From contig VFZD01000003.1 in assembly GCA_016871295.1 (NCBI GenBank), forward strand, positions 1 through 53,028: a DNA stretch of 53,028 bases, read 5' to 3'. Shown in pieces: positions 31,501 through 39,601 of the stretch (positions are counted from its first letter, which is position 1; every line of letters begins with the position of its first letter). The DNA comes from Actinomycetota bacterium. Its GTDB lineage: Bacteria > Actinomycetota > Acidimicrobiia > Acidimicrobiales > Ilumatobacteraceae. Both the position numbers and the translations under genes were made by a program. A model generated the notes under the pieces. That model was given only the letters and a program-made list of their open reading frames with translations, was not told the DNA's origin and made no database searches.

Positions 31501-31632
31501 GTAGTCCTGCGAGGCCAAGCCCGATAGAACCTCTTCGAACCACGGCCCTGGCTGGTGCACGACCATCGCCGAAACCACAGGTGGAGCAGAAACAGTTTGA
31601 GTTGAAGATTCTTCCGCTGACTCGTCTATCAC
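28516..31632 (-). CDS. Family 2 glycosyltransferase fused to a polytopic membrane domain
   Basis: A 1038-residue fusion. Residues about 20-250 form a GT-A family 2 domain, with MVVHQPGPWFEEVL at the start, the metal-binding CVMHDDVAL and an acceptor-side GEDLEFCWRAHL. From about 390 to 780 there are about a dozen hydrophobic helices, then an extracytoplasmic domain and a last helix. The tail (PFDDGWRLRIDGAKL) looks like the end of YfhO-like proteins. It probably transfers a sugar to a lipid-linked envelope glycan. It starts at GTG 31632 and is coupled to the DUF5719 gene by ATGA. Confidence 0.82.
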   Translation of the reverse strand: MIDESAEESSTQTVSAPPVVSAMVVHQPGPWFEEVLSGLASQDYPNLSHIFFVTTPIVGGVADTTAANNLSRQITDALAGAVVRVVEGNPGFGRLINETQRIVEGQGGLFCVMHDDVALMPNTIRLLVEELFVSNAAVVGPKLSEWQSPQILQSVGFGVDRCGEVDPFIEIGERDQEQHDAVRDVFFVSSACMLVRADLFRELGGFSPDITFFGEDLEFCWRAHLGGARVLIAPNAVARHIRAFETRSAYPISQTVVAQNRVRTVATLTSRLQLPFVWLQMLIVSTLETFVGVFSGTFRESLASLRATLGLVIDGLYVLRRRAAVRPLRRVAASDIAKLQLKGSARLTRFIRHRRALASQEIAFLADSRKRWKQSSTRTAGVVMLVFLMLVLIGSRKIILDSSRVVGEMLPFDGGSRSTSAMFTDFFSGWWASGFGAAAANPTGLFLVAFGSLVTFGNPAALQTFIIIGSIFVGLIGMWRLCGAFGNTRVRLAGSIVYAALPLSYEAISRGRFSALLCTATMPWLFDLLNRYLEAPKGAIVRRTQLVAGAILILGLVFAFTPSIVVVSILGVGLWGIGSILGGVTIRKFLSIISIGTLSIVGSVLINLPWSLYFVADDWWSLLAADQGVTNRGLGLGSLARLDMGNMRLGFLALATYFCVVCALIVATTWRRLWSVRAAVLIVGALFLVVLDDRGILPFEVAEPAAMLSMVACGLAIAVAVCVSIFVETNVHRESDWRRALALIVPVAIAMGVVPAAVSVTDGRWNQPETTVASLLVQLPDQPREGNYRTLFVGDRDLLPVSTNPLTEHISYGVVDDGPLSFSSIWAPQHTPMNVGVEAAVKLLLAQDTIRIGRMVSPLAIRFLVVPIGAESTSESRRLVDTLANQLDLRRTYFARDLVIYENTSWLPIVSVLDKETAVISEQASASSFGGRELKSGGGLLVDNNSVARKNVKSRFSGGTVHVAVPFDDGWRLRIDGAKLAPRVAFGASTAFDAPIAGVVALSYETSRLRYLFLALQASVWLVLLVLAANYSRFRNRI

Positions 31633-31666
31633 TGTGTCATAAGACTACTAATTTGCGACCAACCAC

Positions 31667-31672
31667 TAGCCT
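31667..31672 (+). promoter_or_regulatory. -10 box for the flippase gene
   Basis: TAGCCT, a 7-base spacer and ATG 31680: the leaderless-type arrangement. It lies in the short divergent gap with the GT2 gene. Confidence 0.45.
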
Positions 31673-31679
31673 TGAGGCG

Positions 31680-33005
31680 ATGTCGCAACAGTCAATTGAC
31701 GAGTCGTCGGCGACAGACCGCAAGCGCGACGCGATACCCGAAGGAACATTCTCGATCGGCACCGGCCTTCTGATCGCGGGCGTGACGATCTATATTTTCT
31801 TCAAAATTGGTCAGCAGGCGCTCGGCCAGGAAAAGTTCAAGCCCCTGGTGTCGCTGTGGTTCGTGATGTTCGCGATTGCCCCCGGATTTTTCCTGCCGGT
31901 CGAACAAGAGCTGAGTCGCGCCGTGGCGCATCGGCGCGCGCTCAACCACGGTGTCGGGCCCGTCGTCAAGAAAGTCGCGCTGCTTGGTCTTTCGATCGCG
32001 ATCTTTCTCGTCGTTTTGATCGCCGCTCTCTCGCCGTTGATCACGGGTGATTTGTTCGAAAACAACTTGATCGTCACGGTCAGCCTGATGATCGCGATCT
32101 GCACATACGGTCTGCTCTATTTCACCAAGGGACTTTCATCTGGTTTGGGAAAGTTCGGCGACTACGGTTTCATCGTCGGCGCCGACGGGGCGATTCGGGT
32201 CGTGGCGTGCGCGATTTTGCTGGCAATCGGTGTCACCCAGCTCACGACCTACGCCCTGGTCATCGTCATCACGCCGATCATCGGTGTCACGATCGTGTTC
32301 ATGGCGGGTCGACTGCGCTGGCACGACGGCCCGGACGCGACCTGGTCGGAAATCACCGAAAATCTTGTGTGGCTGCTCGGTGGTTCGATCTTTGCCGCCG
32401 CTCTTGTCAACGCCGGCCCGATCACGGTCGATCTTGTCGGGGAAAAGTCCGATGCGATTCGTGTCACGCAATTCGGCAACGCCGTCTTGCTGACTCGAGT
32501 GCCGCTGTTCTTGTTTCAGGCGATTCAAGCCGCGCTTTTGCCGCGCTTGGCCAGGCTCGCCGCGCGCGGCGACCTGGATGAGTTCAAGGTCAAATTCAAA
32601 AAACTTGTGACTCTGGTCGTCGGGGTCGGCTTGCTCGGCAGCATCGGCGCATTCTTGATCGGACCATATGTTCTTGAGCTCGTTTATGAGGGTGGCATCG
32701 ACCGACGCACGATGACGCTGCTGGCTTTGGCGAGCGCCATCTACATGATGGCCCTGGCCATCGCGCAGGCGATCATCGCTTTGAACGGCCACCGTCACGT
32801 GGCGCTCGGCTGGGTGCTCGCCTTCGCCAGTTACGTGATTTGCGCGTGGAAAGCGAGCGACGAACTGTTCTTGCGCGTCGAGGTCGCGCTGGTGGTCAGT
32901 TCAGCCGTGGGTCTCGCGTCTTTCGGCTTGAGTCTGAAATCTATCTTGCGCGCTTCGACTCGTAGTTCAGGTCGTGGCGCACCATCATTTCGATCAATTG
33001 ATTGA
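31680..33005 (+). CDS. MOP-superfamily polysaccharide flippase-like protein
   Basis: A 441-residue protein with about twelve hydrophobic helices and no recognisable enzyme motif. The pattern [24 protein letters not shown] between helices is common in Wzx-like polysaccharide exporters. It probably flips lipid-linked glycan units made by the neighbouring enzymes. I chose ATG 31680 for its spacing to TAGCCT. The last 65 bases overlap the convergent gmd gene, an unusually long tail-to-tail overlap, so its last 20 or so residues (basic, Ser-rich) may be poorly conserved. Confidence 0.72.
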   Translation: MSQQSIDESSATDRKRDAIPEGTFSIGTGLLIAGVTIYIFFKIGQQALGQEKFKPLVSLWFVMFAIAPGFFLPVEQELSRAVAHRRALNHGVGPVVKKVALLGLSIAIFLVVLIAALSPLITGDLFENNLIVTVSLMIAICTYGLLYFTKGLSSGLGKFGDYGFIVGADGAIRVVACAILLAIGVTQLTTYALVIVITPIIGVTIVFMAGRLRWHDGPDATWSEITENLVWLLGGSIFAAALVNAGPITVDLVGEKSDAIRVTQFGNAVLLTRVPLFLFQAIQAALLPRLARLAARGDLDEFKVKFKKLVTLVVGVGLLGSIGAFLIGPYVLELVYEGGIDRRTMTLLALASAIYMMALAIAQAIIALNGHRHVALGWVLAFASYVICAWKASDELFLRVEVALVVSSAVGLASFGLSLKSILRASTRSSGRGAPSFRSID

Positions 33006-33924
33006 AATTGACCTTCGGTTGCCAACCCAATTTCGTGCGCGCCTTCGTGGCGTCGCCGATCAAGAGATCGACCTCGGCCGGCCTGAAAAGTCGCTTGTCT
33101 TGACGCACGTATTCTCGCCAGTCTTTTAGTTCGGCCGCGGCAAAGGCCACTTCGAGAAGTTGCCCGATCGAATGTGCGACACCGGTGGCGACCACGAAAT
33201 CCTCGGCTTTGGGTTGTTGCAGCATCATCCACATCGCCTCGACATAGTCGCCCGCATAACCCCAGTCGCGCTTTGACTCGAGGTTGCCGAGAACAAGTTC
33301 GCTCTGCAGACCGAGTTTGATGCGCGCCACCGAATTCGTGATTTTTCGCGTGACGAATTCGAGACCGCGTCGCGGGCCCTCGTGATTGAACAAGATTCCC
33401 GAGCACGCGAACATCTCGTAACTCTCGCGATAATTGACCGTGATGTCGTGGGCGAAAACTTTCGCCACCCCATACGGCGATCGCGGATGAAACGGGGTCA
33501 TCTCGGTCTGCGGAGTTTCACGAACTTTGCCGAACATCTCCGAAGACGAGGCCTGATAAAAGCGAATCGGATTTTTTCTCGCGCCACCCACGAGACGAAT
33601 CGCCTCGAGCATGCGCAAGACACCCAAACCCGTGATGTTTCCCGTCAACTCGGCCTGGTTGAACGACATCGCGACGAATGAAATCGCCCCGAGGTTGTAG
33701 ACCTCCTCGGCCTGCGACATCTCGAGAGCACTGACAAGGCTTGAAAAGTCGGCCAGATCGCCGGGCACCAATTGCACGAACGGAAACTCGTCGCGAATCG
33801 ACTCGGCCTTGGGGTTGTTCTGCCCTTTGACGAGGCCGAAGACCTGGTATCCCTTGGCGTGCAAGAACTCTGCGAGATGGCGACCGTCTTGACCGGTGAT
33901 ACCGGTGATCAGCGCATTTGCCAT
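32941..33924 (-). CDS. gmd: GDP-mannose 4,6-dehydratase
   Basis: A 327-residue extended SDR. The NADP motif is [17 protein letters not shown], the catalytic Ser/Thr region is [10 protein letters not shown], the Tyr-x-x-x-Lys is in RSPYGVAK, and [16 protein letters not shown] is the Gmd-specific substrate segment. It converts GDP-D-mannose to GDP-4-keto-6-deoxymannose, the first step to GDP-L-fucose or GDP-rhamnose. Fcl, the next enzyme, is encoded at 41877, and the GDP-mannose pyrophosphorylase-like gene at 36649. Its end overlaps the flippase gene. Confidence 0.95.
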   Translation of the reverse strand: MANALITGITGQDGRHLAEFLHAKGYQVFGLVKGQNNPKAESIRDEFPFVQLVPGDLADFSSLVSALEMSQAEEVYNLGAISFVAMSFNQAELTGNITGLGVLRMLEAIRLVGGARKNPIRFYQASSSEMFGKVRETPQTEMTPFHPRSPYGVAKVFAHDITVNYRESYEMFACSGILFNHEGPRRGLEFVTRKITNSVARIKLGLQSELVLGNLESKRDWGYAGDYVEAMWMMLQQPKAEDFVVATGVAHSIGQLLEVAFAAAELKDWREYVRQDKRLFRPAEVDLLIGDATKARTKLGWQPKVNFNQLIEMMVRHDLNYESKRAR

Positions 33925-33970
33925 AACGACTTATCAATCTAGTGGTTGTTCAGCCGTACGCTCAATAGTC

Positions 33971-34975
33971 GTGAACGCGAAAAAAAATTCGCTCCCGATC
34001 GTGGTGCTTGCCGGGGGCGTAGGTGCAGCACGTTTTTTGCGCGGACTCGCACTTGTCAACGAACCGCGCGCCACCACCGTGATCGTGAACACGGGTGACG
34101 ACACGACCCTGCACGGCTTGAACATTTCACCCGACATCGACACGGTCATCTACACGCTCGCCAACGCGATCGACGCACAACGAGGTTGGGGTTTGAGCGA
34201 AGAGTCATGGCGTGCGATGGAGTCGTTGAACAAATATGTCAAGGTGCGGCCCGAAAACTCGAACGCTGCACCCGACTGGTTCAATCTCGGCGACAAAGAT
34301 CTCGCCACGCACTTCTATCGAACCGCGCGTCGCGCAGAGGGCGCGACCGCGAGCCAGATAACGACCGAAATCGCGCGCGCCTGGGACCTCGAGCAGCAGA
34401 TTTTGCCGATGACCGATGACGACGTGACCACGGTGGTTGAACTAGCCGAGGACTGCATCGCCGGAAAAGCGGGTGACGCGATCGGTTTTCAGGAGTATTT
34501 CGTGAAATACGAACATGGCGTCGCCGTGCGGGCGGTGACTTTCAACGGTGCCGAAACGGCGAGACCGAACGGCCTCAAGCAATTGAAAGATGCCGAAGTA
34601 ATAGTGATCGCACCGTCGAACCCGATCGTCTCGATCGGGCCGATTCGTGCCTTGCATTCGGTCGACGAGACGCTTCAAGGAATTCGAAATCGGGTCGTGG
34701 CGATCTCGCCGATCGTCGGTGGTCGCGCGATCAAAGGCCCGGCAGACCGTATGCTCAACGAACTTGGGTATGAGTCGTCGGCGCTGGGGGTCGCAAAAAT
34801 GTATTCGCCGATCGCCTCGACGCTGATAATCGACAGCGCCGACGCCCATTTGCGAGAGGATATTCAGGCCCTCGGCTTGCGTTGCGTGGTGACCGACACG
34901 ATGATGGTCGACTCGAGTGTTTCGGCGGCGTTGGCAAAGACCACGATCGACGCCGCGATCGGGCAAAACCAATGA
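33971..34975 (+). CDS. cofD: 2-phospho-L-lactate transferase (F420 biosynthesis)
   Basis: A 334-residue CofD/FbiA protein, which joins the phospholactate-type side chain to the deazaflavin Fo during F420 synthesis. Family motifs are VVLAGGVGAARFLRGL, NTGDDTTLHGLNISPDIDT and the nucleotide-binding region IVIAPSNPIVSIGPI. It is coupled to cofE by an ATGA overlap. The start is GTG 33971, with no ribosome site in front, so it may be leaderless. The cofD-cofE pair next to GDP-mannose genes mirrors fbiA-fbiB in mycobacteria. Confidence 0.93.
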   Translation: MNAKKNSLPIVVLAGGVGAARFLRGLALVNEPRATTVIVNTGDDTTLHGLNISPDIDTVIYTLANAIDAQRGWGLSEESWRAMESLNKYVKVRPENSNAAPDWFNLGDKDLATHFYRTARRAEGATASQITTEIARAWDLEQQILPMTDDDVTTVVELAEDCIAGKAGDAIGFQEYFVKYEHGVAVRAVTFNGAETARPNGLKQLKDAEVIVIAPSNPIVSIGPIRALHSVDETLQGIRNRVVAISPIVGGRAIKGPADRMLNELGYESSALGVAKMYSPIASTLIIDSADAHLREDIQALGLRCVVTDTMMVDSSVSAALAKTTIDAAIGQNQ

Positions 34976-35685
34976 GCCGACTGACGATTTGGGGCGTTGA
35001 AGGCATCAAGGAAATCTCGCCGCAGGATCAACTCGGTGAAATCATCGCCGAGGCCTGCCGCAACGAGCCGAACGGGCCGCTGGTTGAGAACGACATCTTG
35101 GTCGTCACGCAGAAGATCGTGTCGAAAGCCGAGGGCCGACTGGTGCCGATCGATGCCGCCGACCCCCTGAGTCACAAGCAACTCGTCGAACAAGAAGCCG
35201 TGCGAATCGTTCGTCGACGCGGCGACTTGATCATCACCGAGACGCGACACGGCTTCATCTGCGCCAACAGCGGTGTGGATCTCTCGAACATCGAAAAGGG
35301 ATACGCCGCACTCTTGCCGATCGACAGCGACAAATCGGCCCGGCGAATCCGCGACATTATTCGGGCAAGAAACGGCGTGACCGTGGGAGTGATCATCAGC
35401 GACACCTTCGGCCGACCGTGGCGAAATGGTTTGACCGACGTCGCGATCGGAATCGCCGGAGTGGCCGGCGTCGTCGACCTGCGCGGCACACCCGACTCAC
35501 TCGGACGCATCATGCAGGTCACCGAAGTGGCCGTGGCCGACGAACTCGCGAGTGCCGCCGAACTGGTGATGGGAAAATCATCGGGCATCCCCGTCGCCGT
35601 GGTGCGCGGCGCCGACAAAGACTGGTTCAGAGATTCAAAAATCAGCGAACTGGTGCGACCAGCCCAAGAAGATCTATTTCGATGA
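34972..35685 (+). CDS. cofE: Coenzyme F420-0:L-glutamate ligase
   Basis: A 237-residue CofE-type ligase that adds glutamates to F420-0. Motifs are DILVVTQKIVSKAEGR, ANSGVDLSNIEKG and ISDTFGRPWRNGLTDVAIG. The mycobacterial counterpart FbiB carries an extra C-terminal nitroreductase-like domain that reduces dehydro-F420-0; that domain is absent here, so a separate protein would be needed for that step. The ATG at 34972 overlaps the cofD stop. The end overlaps the convergent gene by 12 bases. Confidence 0.93.
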   Translation: MSRLTIWGVEGIKEISPQDQLGEIIAEACRNEPNGPLVENDILVVTQKIVSKAEGRLVPIDAADPLSHKQLVEQEAVRIVRRRGDLIITETRHGFICANSGVDLSNIEKGYAALLPIDSDKSARRIRDIIRARNGVTVGVIISDTFGRPWRNGLTDVAIGIAGVAGVVDLRGTPDSLGRIMQVTEVAVADELASAAELVMGKSSGIPVAVVRGADKDWFRDSKISELVRPAQEDLFR

Positions 35686-36639
35686 ACGAGACGAACTGGA
35701 TGAACGGGTTTTCTCGTGTCTTTGTCGCCCGAGAAGTTCGTCGACACCCGTAGCCAAGGGCGTCCAGGGCGACCAGCCCAATTGAATTCGTGCTCGGGTG
35801 GTGTTTACCGCGTTGCGCTGCAAGTCGCCCGATCGCGCCGACTCGTATTTTTCTTGCAGGGTCGTGTCACGCCCGATCAGTCGCCATAGTTCTTTGATCG
35901 TGGTTTGAACCCCCGTGCCAATGTTGATCACCAAGCCCCCGCCCCTGTTGATCGCCTTGGCCAAGGCATCGACGGCGTCGTCTATATACAGGAAATCGCG
36001 AGTTTGTCGCCCGTTGCCAAACACGACCGGCGAGGTCCGGTTGACCACTGCATCGGCGAACGCCGCGACGACCCCGTCGGCGGGTCGCTGACGGGGGCCA
36101 TAGACATTTGTCATCGCCAACACGGTGAACTCGACGTCGTATATCTCTCGATAGACCGTGAGCAAATCGACCAGAGTGTTGGCCATCACATGGGCCACGC
36201 CCATCGGTTCTGACTTGCGACCTTCCTTGACGGGCAGTTGACGCGCGGGCACCTCGCCGTAGACGAGCCCCGCGGGCAACGCCACAACGATTTTCTTCAC
36301 GCCATAGCGTCGCGCCGCCTCGAGACCATTCAACAACAGCGTCGCCGAGCGCAAAACCTCGTTGTTGCGACTCGCGCCAGATGGCAAAAGCGCGAGATGA
36401 AAAATGACGGACGGTCGACGCAGTGCGACCAACTCGGCGAACTCGGGGGCTGAAACATCGAGATTGTGAAACCGCATCACTCCGCCGGCCAACCTCGCCG
36501 ATGCGAGGTTCGCCAACGAGCCGATCGAAAGGTCGTCGACCACCTCGACGCTGTGGCCCTCGCCGATCAATCGATCCACCAGATGCGACCCGATGAACCC
36601 GGCGCCACCGCACACGAGCACTCCGTTCACTTGGGTCAT
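35674..36639 (-). CDS. Extended SDR (nucleotide-sugar epimerase-like) lacking catalytic residues
   Basis: A 321-residue protein close to UDP-glucose 4-epimerase relatives. The NAD motif VCGGAGFIGSHLVDRL and the family segments TNVYGPRQRPADGVVAAF and GNGRQTRDFLYIDDAVDAL are intact. The active site is not: the usual SPYGVSK (Tyr, Lys) reads EPMGVAH, and the usual ASSxxVYG reads ALPAGLVYG, so Tyr, Lys and Ser/Thr are all replaced. It may bind a nucleotide sugar without classic chemistry, or use other residues. It ends the minus operon that starts with the GT4 genes and follows the ManC-like gene after 9 bases. The C-terminus is Ser/Arg-rich. Confidence 0.8.
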   Translation of the reverse strand: MTQVNGVLVCGGAGFIGSHLVDRLIGEGHSVEVVDDLSIGSLANLASARLAGGVMRFHNLDVSAPEFAELVALRRPSVIFHLALLPSGASRNNEVLRSATLLLNGLEAARRYGVKKIVVALPAGLVYGEVPARQLPVKEGRKSEPMGVAHVMANTLVDLLTVYREIYDVEFTVLAMTNVYGPRQRPADGVVAAFADAVVNRTSPVVFGNGRQTRDFLYIDDAVDALAKAINRGGGLVINIGTGVQTTIKELWRLIGRDTTLQEKYESARSGDLQRNAVNTTRARIQLGWSPWTPLATGVDELLGRQRHEKTRSSSSSRSSK

Positions 36640-36648
36640 CGCCGCATC

Positions 36649-37644
36649 TCAGATCGGTTCGGGAACTTTTGCGTCGCGCAACACGGCGCCCGATCTGACT
36701 TCGCCCCCCTGCCCGACGAGACACGATGTGACTTGGGCGAACGCACCGACCTGACCCATCACCGCACTGTCGACCACGATTGCATTTTCGCCGATTCGCG
36801 CCCCGTTCAACAAGACCGAACCCACGACCCGGGCGTTCTCGCCGACCTGACAGTCTTCGCCGATCACGCTTCGGGTGACTGTGGCCGACTTGGCGATCTT
36901 GGCTTGGGCGCTGATTGCGGGTGCGACACCTCGATCGATGAGGTCGGTGTTGGCGCGAACATATGTGTCGGGACGACCGGCATCGATCCAATAATCGCTG
37001 GTGGCATAGGCGTACAGCACGGAGTCGGCGACCATCGCCGGAAAAGTCTCGCGCTCGATCGACATCGGTGCGACTCCGGGCATTCGGTCTAACGCCGAAA
37101 CTTCGAAGACATATCTGCCGGCGTTGATGTGGCGCGACGAGGTCTGACCCGCGGCCGGCTTTTCGACGAATCGCAACACGCGACCATCGGCCGTAGTTTC
37201 GACGACGCCGTATTGCGACGGGTCTTCGACCGGCGTCAAATGAATCGTGCCCTGCGCCGCGCTCGATTTGTGGAACTCGACGAATTTGGCGACATTCAGA
37301 CCTGTGAGCACGTCGCCATTGGCCACCAAGAACGGATCGTCCTGCTTGTGGATCCCCGCGACCCGCGCGGCAAAACCGATCGCCCCCGCCGTGTCGAGCG
37401 GTCGGTCCTCGACGGCGTAGGTCAGTTTGACCCCGGCACAGACGTTCGACGGAAACGCCCGCAAGAAAGGCTCGGGCTTGAAGCCCAATGAAAGCACCGC
37501 ATCGGTGACGCCACCGGCGGCCAACGAAATCATCAGGCGCTCGAGCAACGCGACATTGCCGACGGGCAAGAGCGGCTTGGGTGTCGTCAATGTCAGCGGA
37601 CGCAACCTCGTGCCGAAACCGCCGACCAGCACGACGGCGTGCAT
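36649..37644 (-). CDS. Mannose-1-phosphate guanylyltransferase-like nucleotidyltransferase
   Basis: A 331-residue protein: an N-terminal nucleotidyltransferase with the signature VLVGGFGTRLRPLTLTTPKP and metal-binding VANGDVL, then a C-terminal left-handed beta-helix (about 250-320) with hexapeptide repeats such as IGEDCQVGENARVVGSVL. This fits the actinobacterial GDP-mannose pyrophosphorylase (mycobacterial Rv3264c position). It would make GDP-mannose from the ManB product, the precursor for Gmd. Nucleotide choice cannot be proven by eye. It overlaps nothing and is 20 bases from the upstream hypothetical gene. Confidence 0.88.
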   Translation of the reverse strand: MHAVVLVGGFGTRLRPLTLTTPKPLLPVGNVALLERLMISLAAGGVTDAVLSLGFKPEPFLRAFPSNVCAGVKLTYAVEDRPLDTAGAIGFAARVAGIHKQDDPFLVANGDVLTGLNVAKFVEFHKSSAAQGTIHLTPVEDPSQYGVVETTADGRVLRFVEKPAAGQTSSRHINAGRYVFEVSALDRMPGVAPMSIERETFPAMVADSVLYAYATSDYWIDAGRPDTYVRANTDLIDRGVAPAISAQAKIAKSATVTRSVIGEDCQVGENARVVGSVLLNGARIGENAIVVDSAVMGQVGAFAQVTSCLVGQGGEVRSGAVLRDAKVPEPI

Positions 37645-37664
37645 CTGCGTGTTCGCCCTGTTCG

Positions 37665-38339
37665 TTAACCGGTGATCAGCGGATCAAGATCTGCGATCGA
37701 AACCGGTTGCGGCACCTCGACGCCCTTGGCGACGAATGCGAGCGTGATGCCCATGCCGTTGCCGGTCAGTCGAACGTTGCCGAGATCGGCGATCGAAACC
37801 TTCGAAGAAGAAACTTTCGAGTCCCAGACGGCGACTTGCAGGCTCGCGTCTTGGCCGGCGCACTTGGTGTCGGCTTCGGTGATCTTTTCACCGTTGTTCA
37901 GGTTCGGTGGGAACTGAATCGAATTGTCGGTGACGGTCAGCCCGTAGAGTTCAAAAATTGTCGAGAGTTTGGCGCGACGCTCACCAGAAAGCGTTTGCGG
38001 CTCCCAGCGCACGACACCCGAAGACTCGATCAATGCCCCCGGCTTCAAGGTGGAGATGTCGACGGCGGCGGCGTCGGATTTTTCTGGAAGATTCTCGATG
38101 AACGCGTCGCATTTGTAGATGCCGAACGCCGTCACGTAACTCTGCGTCGCGGTGTCCAGCGCGCTCACCCGCGCTTGACTTTGTCGGGCGTAGGCGATCA
38201 GACCGATACCCAGAACAAACACGACGAAGATCGAAGTCGGAAACAACGAGCCGCCCCTGACACGAACAGTTCGACCCTTGCGGTTCTTGCTCGCCGCCGC
38301 CAAACGGGCGATCTTTCTTGCTGAAGATGATGCTGCCAC
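37665..38339 (-). CDS. Hypothetical single-pass membrane protein
   Basis: A 224-residue protein I do not recognise. A basic, serine-rich N-terminus is followed by one membrane helix (about 33-50, SIFVVFVLGIGLIAYA); the rest is predicted outside, with two cysteines (KCDAF, TKCAG) that could form a disulfide. It lies in the glycosyltransferase operon between the third GT4 gene and the GDP-mannose pyrophosphorylase-like gene, 20 bases on each side, so it is probably tied to envelope glycan metabolism. The start is GTG 38339. Confidence 0.7.
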   Translation of the reverse strand: MAASSSARKIARLAAASKNRKGRTVRVRGGSLFPTSIFVVFVLGIGLIAYARQSQARVSALDTATQSYVTAFGIYKCDAFIENLPEKSDAAAVDISTLKPGALIESSGVVRWEPQTLSGERRAKLSTIFELYGLTVTDNSIQFPPNLNNGEKITEADTKCAGQDASLQVAVWDSKVSSSKVSIADLGNVRLTGNGMGITLAFVAKGVEVPQPVSIADLDPLITG

Positions 38340-38359
38340 GAAGGTAGAAGGCTACAGGC

Positions 38360-39601
38360 TTATCGAAGATACAAGGCTTCGTAACGCTGCGCCACCGACT
38401 CGGCCGACGCGTGACCTTGAACCCAAACACGCCCGCGATCACCCATCTCTTGCAACGACCTGAGATCACCCACCATTTTCGACACGGCAGAAACGAACGC
38501 CCGCGGATCGTCGGGCTCGACGCAGATGCCGGCTTTCGCCGTCGCCAAAATTCGCGGCACTTCGGTGTCGGGGTCGATCGCCGCGAGAATCGGCCGACCC
38601 GCCGCGAGAATCGAATAGGTTTTCGACGGCACGCTCACCGCGCCAAGACCTCGTCGCAGCGGCACGACATGCAGATCTCCCGTCGCCAAAACTTCGGCCA
38701 GCCGCTCGGGGTCTTGATAGTCGCCGAACTTGATGTTCGTCAAGCCCTCGGCCATCGACTGCAGCGACGATCGCGCGGCGCCCTCGCCGTTGATCACAAA
38801 AGTGATTCGCGGCAGCGCCTTTGCCGCTTCAATCATCAGCTCGAGCGACTGCGAAAAACCCACATTGCCCGCATACATGACCACCACCGAGTCGTCGATA
38901 CCGAGTTCGCTTCGATAATTCGTGAGCCTCGACATCGGCACGATCGCCTTCGTGTCGACGAAATTCGGTATCACCTTCACTCGACGGTGATGTTTTTGGT
39001 CGAGTTTCGTCTGAATGTTGTTGGCCAGGTCATCCGAAAGCAGAACGACCGAGTCGGATCTTTGGTAACTGACGCGCTCCAGCCAACGTGCGGCGGCGAT
39101 GACGCGCCGGTTGCGGATCGCCCCGGTTTCGACCGCCGCATCGGGGAACACATCTTGAATGTTGAACACGAGTTTTCCGCCCCGAAACAGTCTTGTGTGC
39201 CACCCGATCAGTCCGAGCGTGAGAGGCGGGGACATCGCCAACACGCCGTCGAAACGACGCCGGACACCCCCGACCAAGAGCGCGCGCAGCCCGACGAAAC
39301 AACTGAAAAGAACAAAACTCAGCGCGCGTCGCAACAACGACTTCTTGTCGCGCGCCGCGAAAGGTTGAACGCGACTGATCGAGCCCCACGCTGTTTTTTC
39401 GACGCGCCACAACGCACCCGTCCAACCCGACTCGACCCGGTGCTTTCGATACCACGGCAGCGATGTGACGACATGAAGTTCGTGACCGCGCGCCGCAAGT
39501 TCGCGCACGATTCTCGTCATCACGACCCCCGTCGGGGCGATGTCGGGCTCGAAATGCGGACAAAGCACGATCAGTCGCAACTTGCGTGACGCCGCCGTCA
39601 T
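38360..39601 (-). CDS. WcaI-like family 4 glycosyltransferase
   Basis: A 413-residue GT-B enzyme. The N-terminal domain starts VLCPHFEPDIAPTGVV, with a typical FNIQDVFPDAAVETGAI segment seen in WcaI-type colanic acid transferases; the C-terminal domain has MYAGNVGFSQSLELMIEAAK and VPSKTYSILAAGRPILA. It probably adds a sugar, possibly fucose, to a lipid-linked repeat unit. The ATG at 39601 overlaps the upstream GT4 stop (ATGA). A frame extension further upstream lies inside that gene and was not used. Confidence 0.85.
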   Translation of the reverse strand: MTAASRKLRLIVLCPHFEPDIAPTGVVMTRIVRELAARGHELHVVTSLPWYRKHRVESGWTGALWRVEKTAWGSISRVQPFAARDKKSLLRRALSFVLFSCFVGLRALLVGGVRRRFDGVLAMSPPLTLGLIGWHTRLFRGGKLVFNIQDVFPDAAVETGAIRNRRVIAAARWLERVSYQRSDSVVLLSDDLANNIQTKLDQKHHRRVKVIPNFVDTKAIVPMSRLTNYRSELGIDDSVVVMYAGNVGFSQSLELMIEAAKALPRITFVINGEGAARSSLQSMAEGLTNIKFGDYQDPERLAEVLATGDLHVVPLRRGLGAVSVPSKTYSILAAGRPILAAIDPDTEVPRILATAKAGICVEPDDPRAFVSAVSKMVGDLRSLQEMGDRGRVWVQGHASAESVAQRYEALYLR

